Origin: Promerops cafer
Taxonomy: Eukaryota; Chordata; Aves; Passeriformes; Nectariniidae
Direction of reading: 5' to 3'
DNA length: 64,000 nt
Assembly (NCBI GenBank): GCA_013398275.1
Contig: VZSE01004122.1
Span: forward strand, 814,735-878,734
Shown: one piece after another, positions 49,334 to 62,059 of the stretch
Position numbering within the stretch: position 1 is the stretch's first letter
How the letters are laid out: each line of letters begins with the position of its first letter
Program-made: the position numbers and the translations under genes
Notes under the pieces: model-generated
Database searches by the model: none
What the model saw: the letters and a program-made list of their open reading frames with translations, nothing else
What the model was told of the DNA's origin: nothing

Positions 49334-49382
49334 TTTAGAATAATTTCAGCGCATCAGGGAATGAGCTTTAAATTATTCTAAA
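49334..49382. other. Perfect 13-bp inverted repeat (hairpin)
   Basis: TTTAGAATAATTT at 49334-49346 pairs exactly with AAATTATTCTAAA at 49370-49382 across a 23-base loop. Pairing does not extend beyond 13 bp on either side. The arms contain AATAATT/AATTATT homeodomain-like cores. There is no transposon on either side. It could form a DNA cruciform or an RNA hairpin, or be a pair of protein sites. Confidence 0.7.
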
Positions 49383-49685
49383 GCGGTTGGTAAGTGGGAG
49401 CAACATAGTTAAATTTATTAAAGCTTTTTTTGGTAAATAATTGATATAATGTTGCAATAAAAGTATGCCATATATTACAAAATGATACATTATGTAAATA
49501 GATGGAGCACAATTTTCCTTCTGCCTGATGCTAGATCCCACTTTCTGGCTAATGATTGTGAAGGAGCTCCATCCATTTTCCTTTGAGAGGCACGGGTATT
49601 ATAAGGGTGGAAAATTGGCAGATGTGTTACTTAAATTATTTTCTCCACCTCCATACAAATTTCAGACTAATTTAGATATAAAATC
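49383..49685. other. AT-rich unique DNA between hairpin and microsatellite
   Basis: Very AT-rich, with several AATTTATT, TAAATAATTG and TATATTACAAAATG words. No gene. Confidence 0.5.
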
Positions 49686-49736
49686 AATAATAGTAATAAT
49701 AATAATCATAATAGTAATAGTAATAATAAGAATAAC
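49686..49736. repeat. (AAT)n trinucleotide microsatellite
   Basis: AATAATAGTAATAATAATAA-type array with AGT and CAT interruptions, about 50 bases. Simple repeat. Confidence 0.92.
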
Positions 49737-50337
49737 CCTAAAATCAGCCCTAGAGCAGGAGATAGGTCAGCCTGCTTACTACAAGTGACTGGAAGCAAAG
49801 ATGGGAACTTGATGTTTTCCCCCAGTGTCACCTGAATGACATTCAGAGACCCATTGTTCTGGGCAATTTGCAGCTGTGGAACTTGTGCACTCTTCTATGT
49901 CTAATCCAAATGCTGGTTTTAATACAGTCCTGATTATCTCTGACTCTGAGCAATAGTATATTTGTGGTTTTATTAAGGCAACATTGCTAATAATGGTAAA
50001 CTAGGCTGTTAATTTCAAATTTGGAAGCAACTATTGACAATTCTTATCTATTTAATTTAGTATCCTCATTTGACAGGGCACATCTCCAACCATACCTCAG
50101 CAAGACCTCTAATTATTGCAACATGAGGATCTCCTCCCTCTTTACTGTTACTGGATTGCAAAATCATCTTCACATTTGCTGTCAGGAATGGGACTTGTAG
50201 TGAGTCCATTGTTTGTGTGGGCACCTTGTATATTAAGGTTTTCCTAGATGATTGGGAAAGATTACTGCATGTTTAACAAAGGTATGAAGGATAAGTACAA
50301 AACAGCTGTTATGTGTTCTGCTAGTGAGTCCTGGCGA
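49737..50337. other. Unique DNA before the LTR
   Basis: No gene or repeat recognised. Confidence 0.5.
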
Positions 50338-51225
50338 GTTGACCCTGGCTGGATGCCAGGGGCATACAAAAGCTACTCTGTCACTCCCCTTCTCCATTGG
50401 ACAAGGAAGAGAGAAAATAGAATGAAAGGCTCATGGGTTGAGATAAGGAACAGGGAGAGATCATTAACCCATTACTGTCCCAGGCAAAACAGATGACTTG
50501 AATAAATTAGTTTAATTTATTACCAATCAAATCAGAGTAGGATAATGAGAAATAAGAACTAAATCTTAAAATATCTCCCCCCCACTCCTCCTCATTTCTT
50601 ACTGGGCTTAACTTTAATGTTTTCTCTGCTGGTCCTTCCTCACATTCTTCCTCTTCTCTCTAGCATGGGGTCCATCTCATGGAGACAGTCTTGCACAAAT
50701 TTCTCCAATATGAGTCCTTCTTATGGGCTGCAGTTCTCAGTGAGCTGCTCCAGTGTGGGCCCCTTCCATGGGGTGCAGTGCTCCAATGTGGGACCCCCGT
50801 GGGGTCACAAGTCCTGCCAGCAAACCTGCTCCAGCAGGGGTTCCTCTGTTCATGGCTATACAGGTCCTGGCAGGAGCCTGCTCCAGCACGAGTTTCCCAG
50901 AGTGACAGGCTCTTTTGGGCATCCTCCTGCTTCCAGCATGGGGTGCTCTATGGGCTGCAGGTGATCTCTGCACTTCCACTGACCTCCAGGGGCTGCAGGG
51001 GCATATCCTGCCTCACCATGGTCTACACCATGGGCTACAGGGCTCTGACACCTGGAGCACTTCCTCTCCATCCTTCTTCACTGCTCTTGTCTGCAGGGCT
51101 CACGCATGTTCTGCGTATTCTCACTCTTCTCTACTGCTGAAGTCACTATGTTGTTTTTTGGGTTTTTTGTTGTCTTTTTCCCCTTCGAAAATACAATACC
51201 ACAGAGGTATTACCACCTCACTAGA
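50338..51225 (-). mobile_element. ERVL-type LTR, minus strand, truncated
   Basis: Read on +, this is the reverse complement of a widespread songbird endogenous-retrovirus LTR as I remember it. It begins near 'gttgaccctggctggatgcc' and passes 'aaaggctcatgggttgagat' and 'ttaatttattaccaatcaaa'. It then enters a series of blocks containing 'ctgctccagtgtgggcccct', 'ggggtcacaagtcctgccag', 'caaacctgctccagcagggg' and 'tcctgcctcaccatggtcta'. The region 50670-51050 is built of about nine degenerate units of roughly 45 bases. The end at 51225 looks truncated and has an inserted T/G tract at 51150-51180. No internal retroviral genes lie on either side, so it appears to be a solo LTR fragment. Plus-strand open frames here (153, 125 and 115 codons) are antisense shadows. 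Confidence 0.85.
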
Positions 51226-54200
51226 ATCTCATGACGCCATTCTTGTATTCAGCTATAAACTTAATCTCAAATATTGTGCCCAATCCATGTAGGAATTCTC
51301 ACACAAAAATTGTCCAGGACTGTGTGGCATTGGATGATTACAAGATTATTTCATGACTGAGTGTTCGTTTTTCTCTTGAACTTTGAACAACCCTTTTTTT
51401 CACAACAGTGTCCCATCAGTCTCATGTTTCTGGACAGGAGTCACTGTCAAAGAGGCAATTTGATAGATCTATTAGGAATGGCAAGTGAACTTCCACAGCT
51501 GACTTTAACCTCTATACTCTTTCTGGTCTGTATTTAGTTCATCCCTTTTAAGTGGTATATATAAAACTATAATTAATAATGGGTAATTAATAATTAATGG
51601 GTAACATATCTCCTGTAACTCTCAGGTGTTGGCAAGACATTGCCAGAAGCTCCGGAAGGTACACAAAGGGATTAATTTAATATGGTGTTGCAACACTGTT
51701 GTGATTGGCATTATAATAACTGTACTTACAGAGCAGTACTGAATATATAACTATCAAAAATCAAGTATTTTTGAAATGTCACATTTTCCAATGAGATGAG
51801 GAGTCAGAGGAGCCTCTTTAGCAGGAGAGAGAAATACAGCAATGTTTACTATTGTTGCAAAGAGTGGATAGTTAAACATTCTCCTTCCCCTTCTGCCTTG
51901 CTTTGTGTGATACAGGTTTGTCTTGTGGCTATAGTGGTATAAACCCATAGAAACATCACTTGACGTAAATGGATTTTCTGCTGGTGTGTCTCACAGAAAG
52001 TTTTTTTCCTTGTCTCTGGTGTCTTTATCTAAGTCTTCTGGCATTAGTAAAAGAAGACAAATGGTTACGCAACAATAGCATGGAAACATTGCAACAATTT
52101 TGGTAAATGCACCAAGATACTCATGTTCATTCATCCAACTAAAAAACACCCAAAAACATTCAAGAAAGGATTGCAGAGGTTAAACAGGGAACAGAACTTG
52201 CTGTGTTACCTTCACCTCTTCTGTCATTTGCTCACTTGTTTAATTTTTCTTCTATTCTTTCTAGGTACAACACTACACACTGTGACAGCAATTACAGTGT
52301 AACCACAGTAGTTGTCTGCTCAGGTTAGATTGATCTGGAGAACTAAAGTAAATTGTGTTCATTGTGTTAGTATCACAGGTTAATTCTTCTCAGAGGTGTA
52401 CCTTTGCTCAGCTGGGATATCCCCAATTACCCCTTCTTGTCCAAGTCCTCCTCCAACATCTGAACCTTCTAGGCCTGTCACCTGGTAATATTTTGCACCA
52501 ATCCTTTTCTTCTGTCTTGCTCTGACTGGCTCACCACAGTGCCTTTAAACTGGGTGACTCTGATCCTTTCAGATTGTCTGAATAGCAGGCAGTTAGAAGC
52601 AAAGCACTGTGTGTTCTGGTAAAAGGCAGGGAAGGGAGCGGGGTGGAGGTGAACCCACACTGAGGAAGGGACCCAAAATCTCTCAGTACACACCTGCAAT
52701 CTCTGCTAAGGGTGGAGCCTGTGGCATGTAGGGTAGTGGGAGGGTGACAGTGAACCACTAGACTGGAGAGCAGGGGGAGAGTGGGAGAGGATGTACCAAG
52801 CCCATCACTGCGTGGAGGATGAATATCTGGTACTCAAAGTGATGGAGGTAATAAGGAGCAAAAAATTTAGGGGTGATAGGAAGCACTTCTTCTGGAGTGC
52901 TCAATAAACTTGTTCCTCAGTAGCAGGAAATAAATATGTCATTTTTGCAGTACTTCAATCAGGTAGAGCGACTCTTTTGGTTGGGTTTTGTCTGGGGTTT
53001 CTGAATCCAGCTACTACTGCTTTTAGTCAAAGTCTTTTCTGAGCTCTGTCAGTGCTCTCCTCTTTTTCTTTTTGCTTTCCCTTCCTGCTTTCTCTCTGTC
53101 ATTTTTCCCCCTGAACTTTTGGTTTCAGTTGCCATTTCAGTCCTCCTGCTGTCCCTTTATACTTGGAAGTGGGAGGCAGAGTGGAAGGGGTAAACACACC
53201 CTGCAGTGGAGGGTGTGGCAGTGAGGGGATGTGGGGGTGGTGCTGGGGTAGTGACCCCTGAAGCTCAGCTTTCTAAGGGGCCTTGTGAAGACAAGGGGGA
53301 AAGACAGAATTAATGAGGCAGATGTGAAAGTTTTCTTGCTTGTTTTCAGGGGCTGTGTCCCTCTATTTCTGAGTATCTGAGCATCTAGGCAGAGCAAGAG
53401 CGGTGGGTGCATTTGAATGTACAGGGGGCACTGAAACAATTAAGATGATATTTCTGGTTTGGTCTAATAGAAACGTTTCCCTTTTAGCTGTTCTGTCCTC
53501 AGTGCTGTTTTTTTGTCTCTTCTTGCCAGGTACTGGCACTTGTGACTGCTTTCTGGCATTATCACAGTCAGCTTGTCTGGATGGTCTTTTGTAAGGGTTG
53601 CCATGGGATGTTGGTTTGCTTAGGAATGGCTCTTCTCTGTTGGTCAAGTACAGTACACATCAGCTTTTATCCCATCTTAATTCACTCTAAGAAAATCTGG
53701 TTTCTTGGCAAAAGAGTCCTCAGTATGTTCAGTGGTAGGATATCACTTGTACAAAAGGAGTGGATCAGTGTGCTGAAACTGCAGAAATAGCAGGAAATTA
53801 TTTTTTTTTAAATAATTATGACAGTGTTGTGACAGGAATTTTATGGAAGGTTGGAAGGTAAAGCATTTAGAAGTAAGGCTGATGTTCTGCTATGTTCCCC
53901 AGCCCTGGAGCCCAAGCAGCAGTCATGGGACACTTCCACTTTCTACCCTGCTCTTTCCAACTTGTTAGCCCACACTGTGAAGTTTTTTGAATGGATACCC
54001 ATAGGAGCTGTAAGAAATGCATGTTTGCTGTTGGCTGGCTTTTCCAGAGCTAGAGTTATGCTTGGAGAGAGCTGCTTAAGTTATTCAGAGGTGGAAGCCT
54101 GCTCATACTGGGAGGCAGGCTAAATGGGCAAAAATCCTCTGCCCCCACCTCTGACAGTTGATTTCAGGGTAGGAGTTAAAGCAATAACTACACCCAGCAC

Positions 54201-54949
54201 TGCTAACATTCTCTAGGCGGCTTTTTTTCTTGTTTGTTTGTCTGAATTTTGAGGTCTTTTTCCCAGTTCTTTTCCCTACTGTATTATCCAGAACTGAGCT
54301 GTACTGCATTTCCACAAGTTATTCTTGTGTGTAGACTGAATGCATCAGGAGCAATCAGCAGGAAACAGGCTGTAGATGGACTGAGATATGGAGGCAGGTC
54401 AAGCTTAGTGATGGGATGCCAATGCTCTGCTACATGAAGCTTGGTGGTTTGTTTGAGACACTCTGTTCCCTGCTGGTGAGCTGAGCCTGTTTGTACTGAT
54501 GTTTATCTGGGATAGCCCCATCCGATCTAACGTTGCCCTAGGTGGCAGAGACAGCCTGACGGGTAGATGCATGAGAGACCAGAGGAAACATTTTGAGTAT
54601 AAACAGCAAGTAAGAGCATAATTCCTCCACTGCATCATTCAGAGTCTCTGTTTATAATACTTCACCTCTAGCAGGTTGTGTGTCATGGCAAGTCTTTGCC
54701 TAGAAGCTTAAGCTCACAACTTCAGAAATTACAGCGGAAGTGGAGTATTACCCTCACCAGAAGAACTACTGGAGGAGGAAAAGAAAAATTCCCTGTTGGG
54801 GTCAATGGCTGTTGCTTTTACTGGAAGGTGAATGTTAACTAATACTTAGAGGGCAAAATTAATGTAATTGATAAATTCCATTTTACTACTATGAGACCCA
54901 AACCTCAGGGATTTATAGATGATTCTTAACTATTCCCCCAATGGAGAGG
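51226..54949. other. Unique DNA, no gene seen
   Basis: No gene recognised. A small AT duplication, roughly AATTAATAATGGGTAA then AATTAATGGGTAA, lies at 51571-51604. The region 53000-53160 is pyrimidine-leaning. A short inverted repeat, AGCACT...AGTGCT, lies near 52884. The 100-codon and 94-codon minus frames at 53137-53647 have no known domain. Confidence 0.5.
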
Positions 54950-55270
54950 CTGATTTTTGTCACTTTTAAAAAGGCTTGTCTTCTCCAAGCCATTGAGCTT
55001 ATTAAAGACTGTTTAAATAAGCTGTTTGTAATCATTGCTGATTGTTTCCCTTTGTTTATTTAACAGACTAAATCTATTTATAAATTCAGTTTCTGTTCCC
55101 CTGTGACTGTCATTAATGTATCTGCTTATTTTACATCAATTATCACTGTCATGTAACTGAATAGACTAATATGGTCTGCTGCCTTCTGATTTCTCAGTAC
55201 ACATTCATTTTTACTCCCATATCTTTGATCAGACACTTCCAAAACCACATTAAGCGAATCTTGTGCCTTG
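54950..55270. other. Candidate conserved noncoding element
   Basis: Non-repetitive AT-rich sequence full of developmental-factor-like words (ATTAAAGAC, GTAATCATTGCTGATTG, TGTTTATTTAAC, CATTAATG, CATCAATTATCACTGTCA). The texture resembles deeply conserved vertebrate enhancers. This is an impression from composition, not an alignment. Confidence 0.3.
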
Positions 55271-58200
55271 TATTTTCATTCTTTGCTAGTTTGTAGATCT
55301 TTGTAGAGATTTTTCAACACGCAAAAGCTCTCTCCCTGCTCAAAATCCTTGTATGTTATACCATTTTCCTAATCTTTTTCCATAGTGTTTGGAAATATAC
55401 CTTTACAGTAAAATGTGGAAGGAAAAAGAAGACTTTTGCCTACAATATTCCATAAAATTCCCTCAGCTGTGTTCAGCTTCACAGGCTCCAAGTATTGCTA
55501 TCACTTTCAGGTGCTGGCTATCTTCATGCAAGGATTGATTATACCAGGGAGCAGAGATGCAGAACTTCACGGATCTTTTGGTTATTTGTGTGGTAATACA
55601 TCAAACAAATCTGGACACATAGAAAAAAAGGAGTGGTGGATATTTATGTATGCTAACTCTAGCAGACCAGCTCTGGTAATGCCCATTTGGATGATGTGTG
55701 TTGCTCTATCAGTCTTAACAATTAAAAAAAAAAAAAAAAATACACCAGTGACACAGTTTTTAAAATTTCTGGGGTCTAATGAATTTTTGCAGCAATGAAG
55801 GCAGCATGTAAAGGGATGCTCATGCAGCTGTGGGCAGACTCAACAGGAATCAGCTGCAAGCTGCTGGTCTCTAGTTCTAAAGAGAGAGAGGATTTGCTTT
55901 TGAATCAGGCAATGTGGGGTTCCCTGAAGCCTCTTCAGGGAAAATAGTGGGTTTTTGCTTCTCTTTGGGACACCACTGTCCTGAGGAACATCCCTGGCCT
56001 GGGAGATTCCAGTTATCCAATGAAATGTTAATTGCTTGCTGTAAAAATTGGACCAAATCTAAACAAATATCGAACATCTTCCTCTCTATCAACTGCATTT
56101 CAGGTTACCAGCTCTGTTCCTAAACTGTAGGTTTTTCAGTGAGTGTAAGTATAGTTCTTAAAAAATATTAAAACTGTCATTTTCTGCCTTAAACATAGGC
56201 TCTATATTTTTTCGAGTTAAGGTTTCTACATGCCTGCTGAGATGAGCTGAAAATCCCTCCTGTTGAAGAGAATCTACACCCAGGTCTCAGAAAAGCTGCA
56301 AGTAATATTAGACATAAACCTGTATTAGGATCATAAAAAAAAAAAAAAGTTATTACAGTAAGACTAAAAACCTTGGAAAGGATCTCTTCCAAAAACACTG
56401 GAAAAGCTTTTGCTGTTGAAAACTCTATCTGTATTCATATTTATGGTGACCTACACAGAGTACAGTTGTGTTTGCAGCAGAAAACCTTCCATGAAGTCAG
56501 GAGTCAAAAGGGTATGTTGGTTTATTATACAATGACTACAGCTCTGGTCTTGCCTGGGACTTACGAAGTTCCTCAACATCATGTTGTTTCTGTTTCTCCT
56601 GGTGCTGTAAAGTTGTACTGCAAAAGAAACGCTTCCTGTGAATTCTCTTAGATGTGTAATACAACAATAAGAGGCATCCTCAGTTACAAAACAAGAGCTG
56701 AGTGGTGCAGGGCTCGCCCTCCAGCATGTATGGATTTGTTGATTAAGAAAATACCTTGAAACTGTCTACTGCTCAGCCCTTTTGATCTTTCCTGCCCTCT
56801 CACTTCCTCTTGACTGTTTCTTTATTTCCCTGGTGTTTTTAGGAACTCTTTGAGTTTTCATATTCAAACAGCTGAGGGATGTACTATCTGTCTAGCAGGC
56901 ACATAAGGGCCCTGAAGATGGTCTAGTTCAGCAAGTGCATAATATGATACAAGTCTTTCTTTTGTGATGAGAGCCAGGATTCTGAATAGAATTGGGAAAT
57001 CGACATCTTTCTTTTACAGTGAAAAGAAAAAGCCCAATTATGAGCAGTGTCTGAAGAAATTCATGCTGGGCTAGACCTCTGGGCCACCTCACACAGTGCT
57101 TCAGGTCCATTTTTAGAGGTATTTGTCTGTATAGTGCTCAAGACCTTCAACATAATCAATTTTTGATTTCTTTTCGTGATCCTCTCTCCTCTTAGCGAAA
57201 CTGCTCCCACTGATTGATATGTTTTTAATGATTACTCTCACCATATACTCCATACTATGGTGATTTACAGTCTTTAAGATCTTTTTTATTTGACAGCTCC
57301 TTCCTACTCATTTTTTTGTCTCTTTGTGGCAGATACTGCAGCGATACTGTAGTGCTGACAAAATTGGAATTATAAGGAAGCACTTACCAACCCTGGCCAA
57401 TCTAATGAAGCTGTGGGGGGAGAGGGGAAGAAAGACACTGTGAATGTATAAAACCACTTTATGTTTAGCTCATCCACCTGAGCAATCTGTGTTTGTATTG
57501 AATAACCTTGTTCATAATTCAAGAAAAAAACCACAACCAACAAACCCAAACAATAAAACCAATTTTCTTGAAAGATATTGGTCTGGTCATTTAGTGAGAG
57601 AATGGCACTTGTTGTAGGGCATCTCACAAAGAATTTAATGAGGCAGAGACCCTTTTTATTTCTATAAATATATTTTTCTTTCCCAGTGGGATGGTATTCT
57701 CTATTGCTAAAATGGTGGCTAAGATATCCAGAGAGCAGAAATGGAGCTCTGGGGATTTTTGCAACTGTGTGTGTTAATCGGTGAAAACAGAAACATCAAA
57801 CAGAAAGAAAAGTTTCCTAGAATCTAAACATACTTAGCCCATTACCAACACAATATATTATATGTTTTTTACTCTTACCTATGAAGTGATTGTTTCTCAT
57901 TTTTGTCATTCTACCTCTATTTTACTTCATAGAGAGCAACCCTCTGAGAATTCCCTTCCATGAAGTAGGGATGCTTTCCAATTGAACAGCCCCTGTAAAA
58001 ATACCCAAGTCATTTAAGTGAGCAGGATTTGTATCTCCCTTCACCTCAACTGTTTCCTATTTCCCACAAGACACCCTGTCACTGAGCTACTTAAGCCATA
58101 TGAACAGCACAGCAGCAGCACAAGCAAATCAAGGCTCAGTTTATAGCATTTTACTGTGTCTTTAAAGTCTCACAGTATTGTTGGTTCTATTGTTTCTGAA

Positions 58201-58842
58201 CTGGAGCTGGAGAACATATATTTGAAACAAGCAACTCAATGAATACAGTCCTTTTATTCTGATAATGAATTATCTGTGTAGAAACTCACATGAACAGAAG
58301 CCTTTGTTGCTAAAAAATTATCATGAGAATAGTTTAGACAGAACGTGTTTTGGCTGACTGTCTGGGTGCATGCAGCTATCTAATAGATATGATGTTAGTT
58401 ATTTCCTACACCCTACTTGCTATTTGCTCCCTGGGATTGATGTCCTATGTCAGGTGGTATTTTTTCCACTCCCAAACCCACAGAGGAGTTATCAAATTTT
58501 TGGGAAATGCGTGTTCCTTCCACACTGTTTAAAGAAACACGTACCTGTATTATAGTATACATGTGAAATGGGTCAACAAAACGGGGAGGCAATCAAGAAA
58601 AATTTACATTTGGATGATGGTTTACAAGAGATTATTTCACATTATTTGCCCAGCTCACATGTGAACAAAACTGATTTAAGTACTTTCTTTGTTCACAGAT
58701 GGCACATAAATGGTAACTACAAAAGTACTGTGCTCTCTACATAGCTGGATGTTTCTTTTAAAAGTCTCTCTGCATTTTTTATAGCAATTTATCTATCTTA
58801 GCTAATTCTATCTCCCCTATTACTATAGTTTTTGAACATTTC
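55271..58842. other. Unique DNA, no gene seen
   Basis: Contains an A17 run at 55724-55740, another A run near 56336-56348, and an A/C-rich patch at 57521-57560. The 127-codon plus frame at 55415-55798 runs through the A17 run (a lysine tract in translation) and has no recognisable domain, so it is not called. Confidence 0.5.
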
Positions 58843-58922
58843 ATAATCCTTAATGTATTTATCCTCATAACATCTCTCAAAAAATTGGAAATACTATTAT
58901 CTTCTTTTTATGGGTCCCTTAT
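58843..58922 (-). repeat. MIR-like SINE relic, minus strand
   Basis: From 58859, 'ttatcctcataacatctctc' is followed near 58891 by 'atactattatcttcttttta' and 'tgggtccc'. This resembles the reverse complement of the MIR 3' part (remembered as 'cctcataacaaccctatgag' then 'tactattattatccccattt'). Diverged but collinear. Confidence 0.5.
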
Positions 58923-61900
58923 TTATGGTTTTATTCCTTCTATTTTTTTATTCCAAGATTGTAGATAAACTGGCTTGAAGACGTAAAAGCTTATGGTACA
59001 CACTGCCTTGATCTTCCCTCCCAAGTTACCATTAATAGGTGATAAGTAGTAAGTTATTTTTGCCACCCCACAGCCAGGCTGTCTGTGAGGAATTCCCTAA
59101 TGCATTCTGGGCAAAATGAGCAGGGGAACCAAACGCTTTCTATTTAATTCTCTAAAATAATCTGACTCTTCTTGACTGACATCATGGCTTTTGCTGCCAT
59201 GTGAGTAGCTGAGATGAAAGATGTGAGGTGACAGTGGCTGGAGAAGATGACAATCTCAGAAGGAGGAGCTGGGTGCCAGCCCTGGAGAGTGCACTGTGGT
59301 AGTGCCACTCTGCCTGTGAAAAGGAGGATTCAGTTCCTGTGCCTTAGCTGTGTGTTGTCACCATTTCCTTGGTGCCAGCCCTGCCTGATGACACGCCTGC
59401 CAAAGGCCCCTAAACCAGGGGGTGATTAACTCTGCAACAAAGCTTCGAGCAGTCTTCAGCAGGCATTTTTCCTTGCCTCCCTTGCAGGGATCAGGTAAGC
59501 CTCTGTGCTGGAGCGAGAAATTGAACAAAAATGTGCCACACGTGGTTGCTGCTGAAGAAGGTCAGAATGTCCCCTATTTCAGCAGAGAATGTGCTGGGAA
59601 ACTTCACCCTTGACAGACTGTCTCAGCTACAGTGCAAGGCTGTATGTGAAATGACTGGCCACAGTTATGCAAAGTCTGTAGGAAAACAGAGACTTCTGCC
59701 CATGTTTTCCAGGTCCTTGGCTGCAGGCTGTCTTTGTCCATCTGGGAGCTATTTCACTTCTTTTGGTCTCATGTACCTGTTTCTGGTTTTCTGTTGTCTA
59801 ATCCTAAATATGATGGTTACAGATTTTAAAAATAGTATTTCACATGGAGCCTAGTTAACTAAGGAAATTATATTGTCAAATAGTCTCATAATTGTTATTC
59901 AGGGTTATCTTAAAATCTCATTTGTTAAGTAGGATTTCCATATTTGGTGGTTTGTTTTTGCTGTGGGATGCATTGCTAATTTTAATGCTGGCCCTAAGAT
60001 TTTGCTGAAGCTACATGTGTCTTTCTAGTAGGCATAAATGGTCTGTGTCTCTACTTTCATATTTTCAAAGTTACTTTTTGCTAACAATTACCTATTATAG
60101 CAGTTCTAATTTCAGAAATTGCTTTTGTAAAAAATGTAAATGGTTTTTATATATTGCTTTATTTTTCTGTATTCTGGAGGAAGTGTAAGTAACTGAAATG
60201 AAGATATGAGAGTTGTTTATATTGAGTGTGTGAAAATGAATACAAAACAACCTATTGAAGTGAAACAGTGTATCAAGACATATTTTTGTAGTTGTTATCC
60301 AACACCCACCCACTGTATTCCTTCATATTCATAAGGAATTTTGTAATTTTACTAAAACATTTATAATTAAAAATTATCAGGAATTATAAAGTTTGTTAAG
60401 TGATGGAAAATCTAGCTCTGATAAATTCTCCATGTTGATCCTCTGAAAACCATGAAAGAAAAATAAATCTATTTCTTTACAGATTTGACAGTAGTTCAGA
60501 TATAATTTTTGGAAACAATTTAGAACAAAGCTATACTTTTCTGTCCCTTAACAAATGGAAAGCACTTCTGATAAGGGTTTTAAAACAAATTGTCCATAAA
60601 ATAAAAAGGACAAAGCAATAAACAGGAGAGAGTAAGTGTAATATTAGCTGTAAGGAACAGGATAAAAAAGAGTTTTAAACATAGAATCAGAAAGAGCAGA
60701 AGAACATATCAAAAGCCAGATTTGACTATTGTTGTGTTAATATGCCCTTCTGTTTTAAGTTGTAACAGGCAGATTTTATTGCAGAGTATGTAAGCACGAT
60801 TATCTCAAGTTCCTAGGCTGCATTCTTCTCTGGCTTGGAAAACTAATTGCAGAGAGAGTTAGAGCAGAGTGTCCCTAGCAAGTCATCTAGAATTTCTTTC
60901 AGTGCTTTAGTTTCCTAAACTCCTTGGCAGCTTTTATGAGAAGGGGCTGTTTTGGGGGTTTTTTGTCATGTCAGTTATTCTGACATTAAAACATATGCTA
61001 TAGAAAGTCTTCCTTGTATCATTTCTAAGCCTTTCTTGTAGACTTTTGCTGATGATTCTAGTTTCAAACAGAATTCAGGGTCTCCAAGACGTGTTTTGCA
61101 CTTTGGACTCTAAGAAAGTGTTTCCCTACAGCATCAGCAATGTAGCAAATCCCAGAGACATTATAGAAGAGGAAGATGATTTTATTTTAAAACAAAACTG
61201 ATTTCAGTTGTTTGTACTTCTGCATTTAACTACTTGTAGTGAAATGTGTAGGAGAGTATGAGACTGAGTAGCCTGTTCAGCTGCCTGGCCCCAGGAGCGG
61301 GATGCACACAGCCCAGCTGTCTGTGCAGGATTTTGTGTATTGATAATTAATACAAGGGAAGCCAGTTACTGGAGCAGCACCTCCAGGCTACTGGTCTTGT
61401 GATGGCTTTTTTCTACCACTTGGGAGCTTGTAGTTGATAGGCCTGTGGGAGACAGAACAGCTTTGTGATTCATCTGAGTTTACTGCCTGTTCTGTATCTT
61501 GCAGCACAGAGATGTGCAGCTAATCTAAAACTATCTATCTAATCTGAGAGCTACCAGCACTTGTCCTTCGTAGAGCCCTGCTCCTACCCCTCTTATTTTC
61601 ATTCATTCTCCATGCCTATCAATCCTAAACTTCTCTGCAAAAATTCCTGGGCAAATGGTGGCAGTAGCTGTGGGAAGTAAGTATGGCTGTGTATTATTCT
61701 CCAGGCTCTCAAGTCTCCCTTCCTTTCTTGGTCTCCCTATTTGTAGTGAGAGGCATGAAATGAAAAAATATTGACAGAACATTCTTGAGCATTGGAAAAA
61801 TAAAGTAAAATCACATTTTGAGCAAAGTGGTGGATTGCATCTTGCTGCATCCAAATTTGTTTATAACTTAGCTGATAAAAATCTGCTTGCTGTTTTTAGG

Positions 61901-62059
61901 ATAATTCTTCTGGGTATTATGTATTACATTGCTGAGAGAGCCATTCAAATCAAGTTTTATGCTAAGGCAATTTTGTTTGGTGATTGTTTGGCACAAGAGT
62001 GAAAGAAAAAATGATTGCTTTATTGGTACCCTCTGTGAAGCCATGTCTCCTTCCGTTGT
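58923..62059. other. Unique AT-rich DNA, no gene seen
   Basis: No gene or clear repeat. The 107-codon plus frame at 59531-59854 ends in a hydrophobic segment but resembles no known protein. The rest is AT-rich. Confidence 0.5.

Noticed and set aside
50617..51292. Plus-strand open frames of 115, 153 and 125 codons
   Set aside because: They run through the internally repeated minus-strand LTR; their Gly/Ser/Cys-rich translation comes from the DNA repeat.
55415..55798. 127-codon plus-strand frame
   Set aside because: It runs through a 17-A run read as a lysine tract, has no domain, and the region is otherwise AT-rich noncoding sequence.
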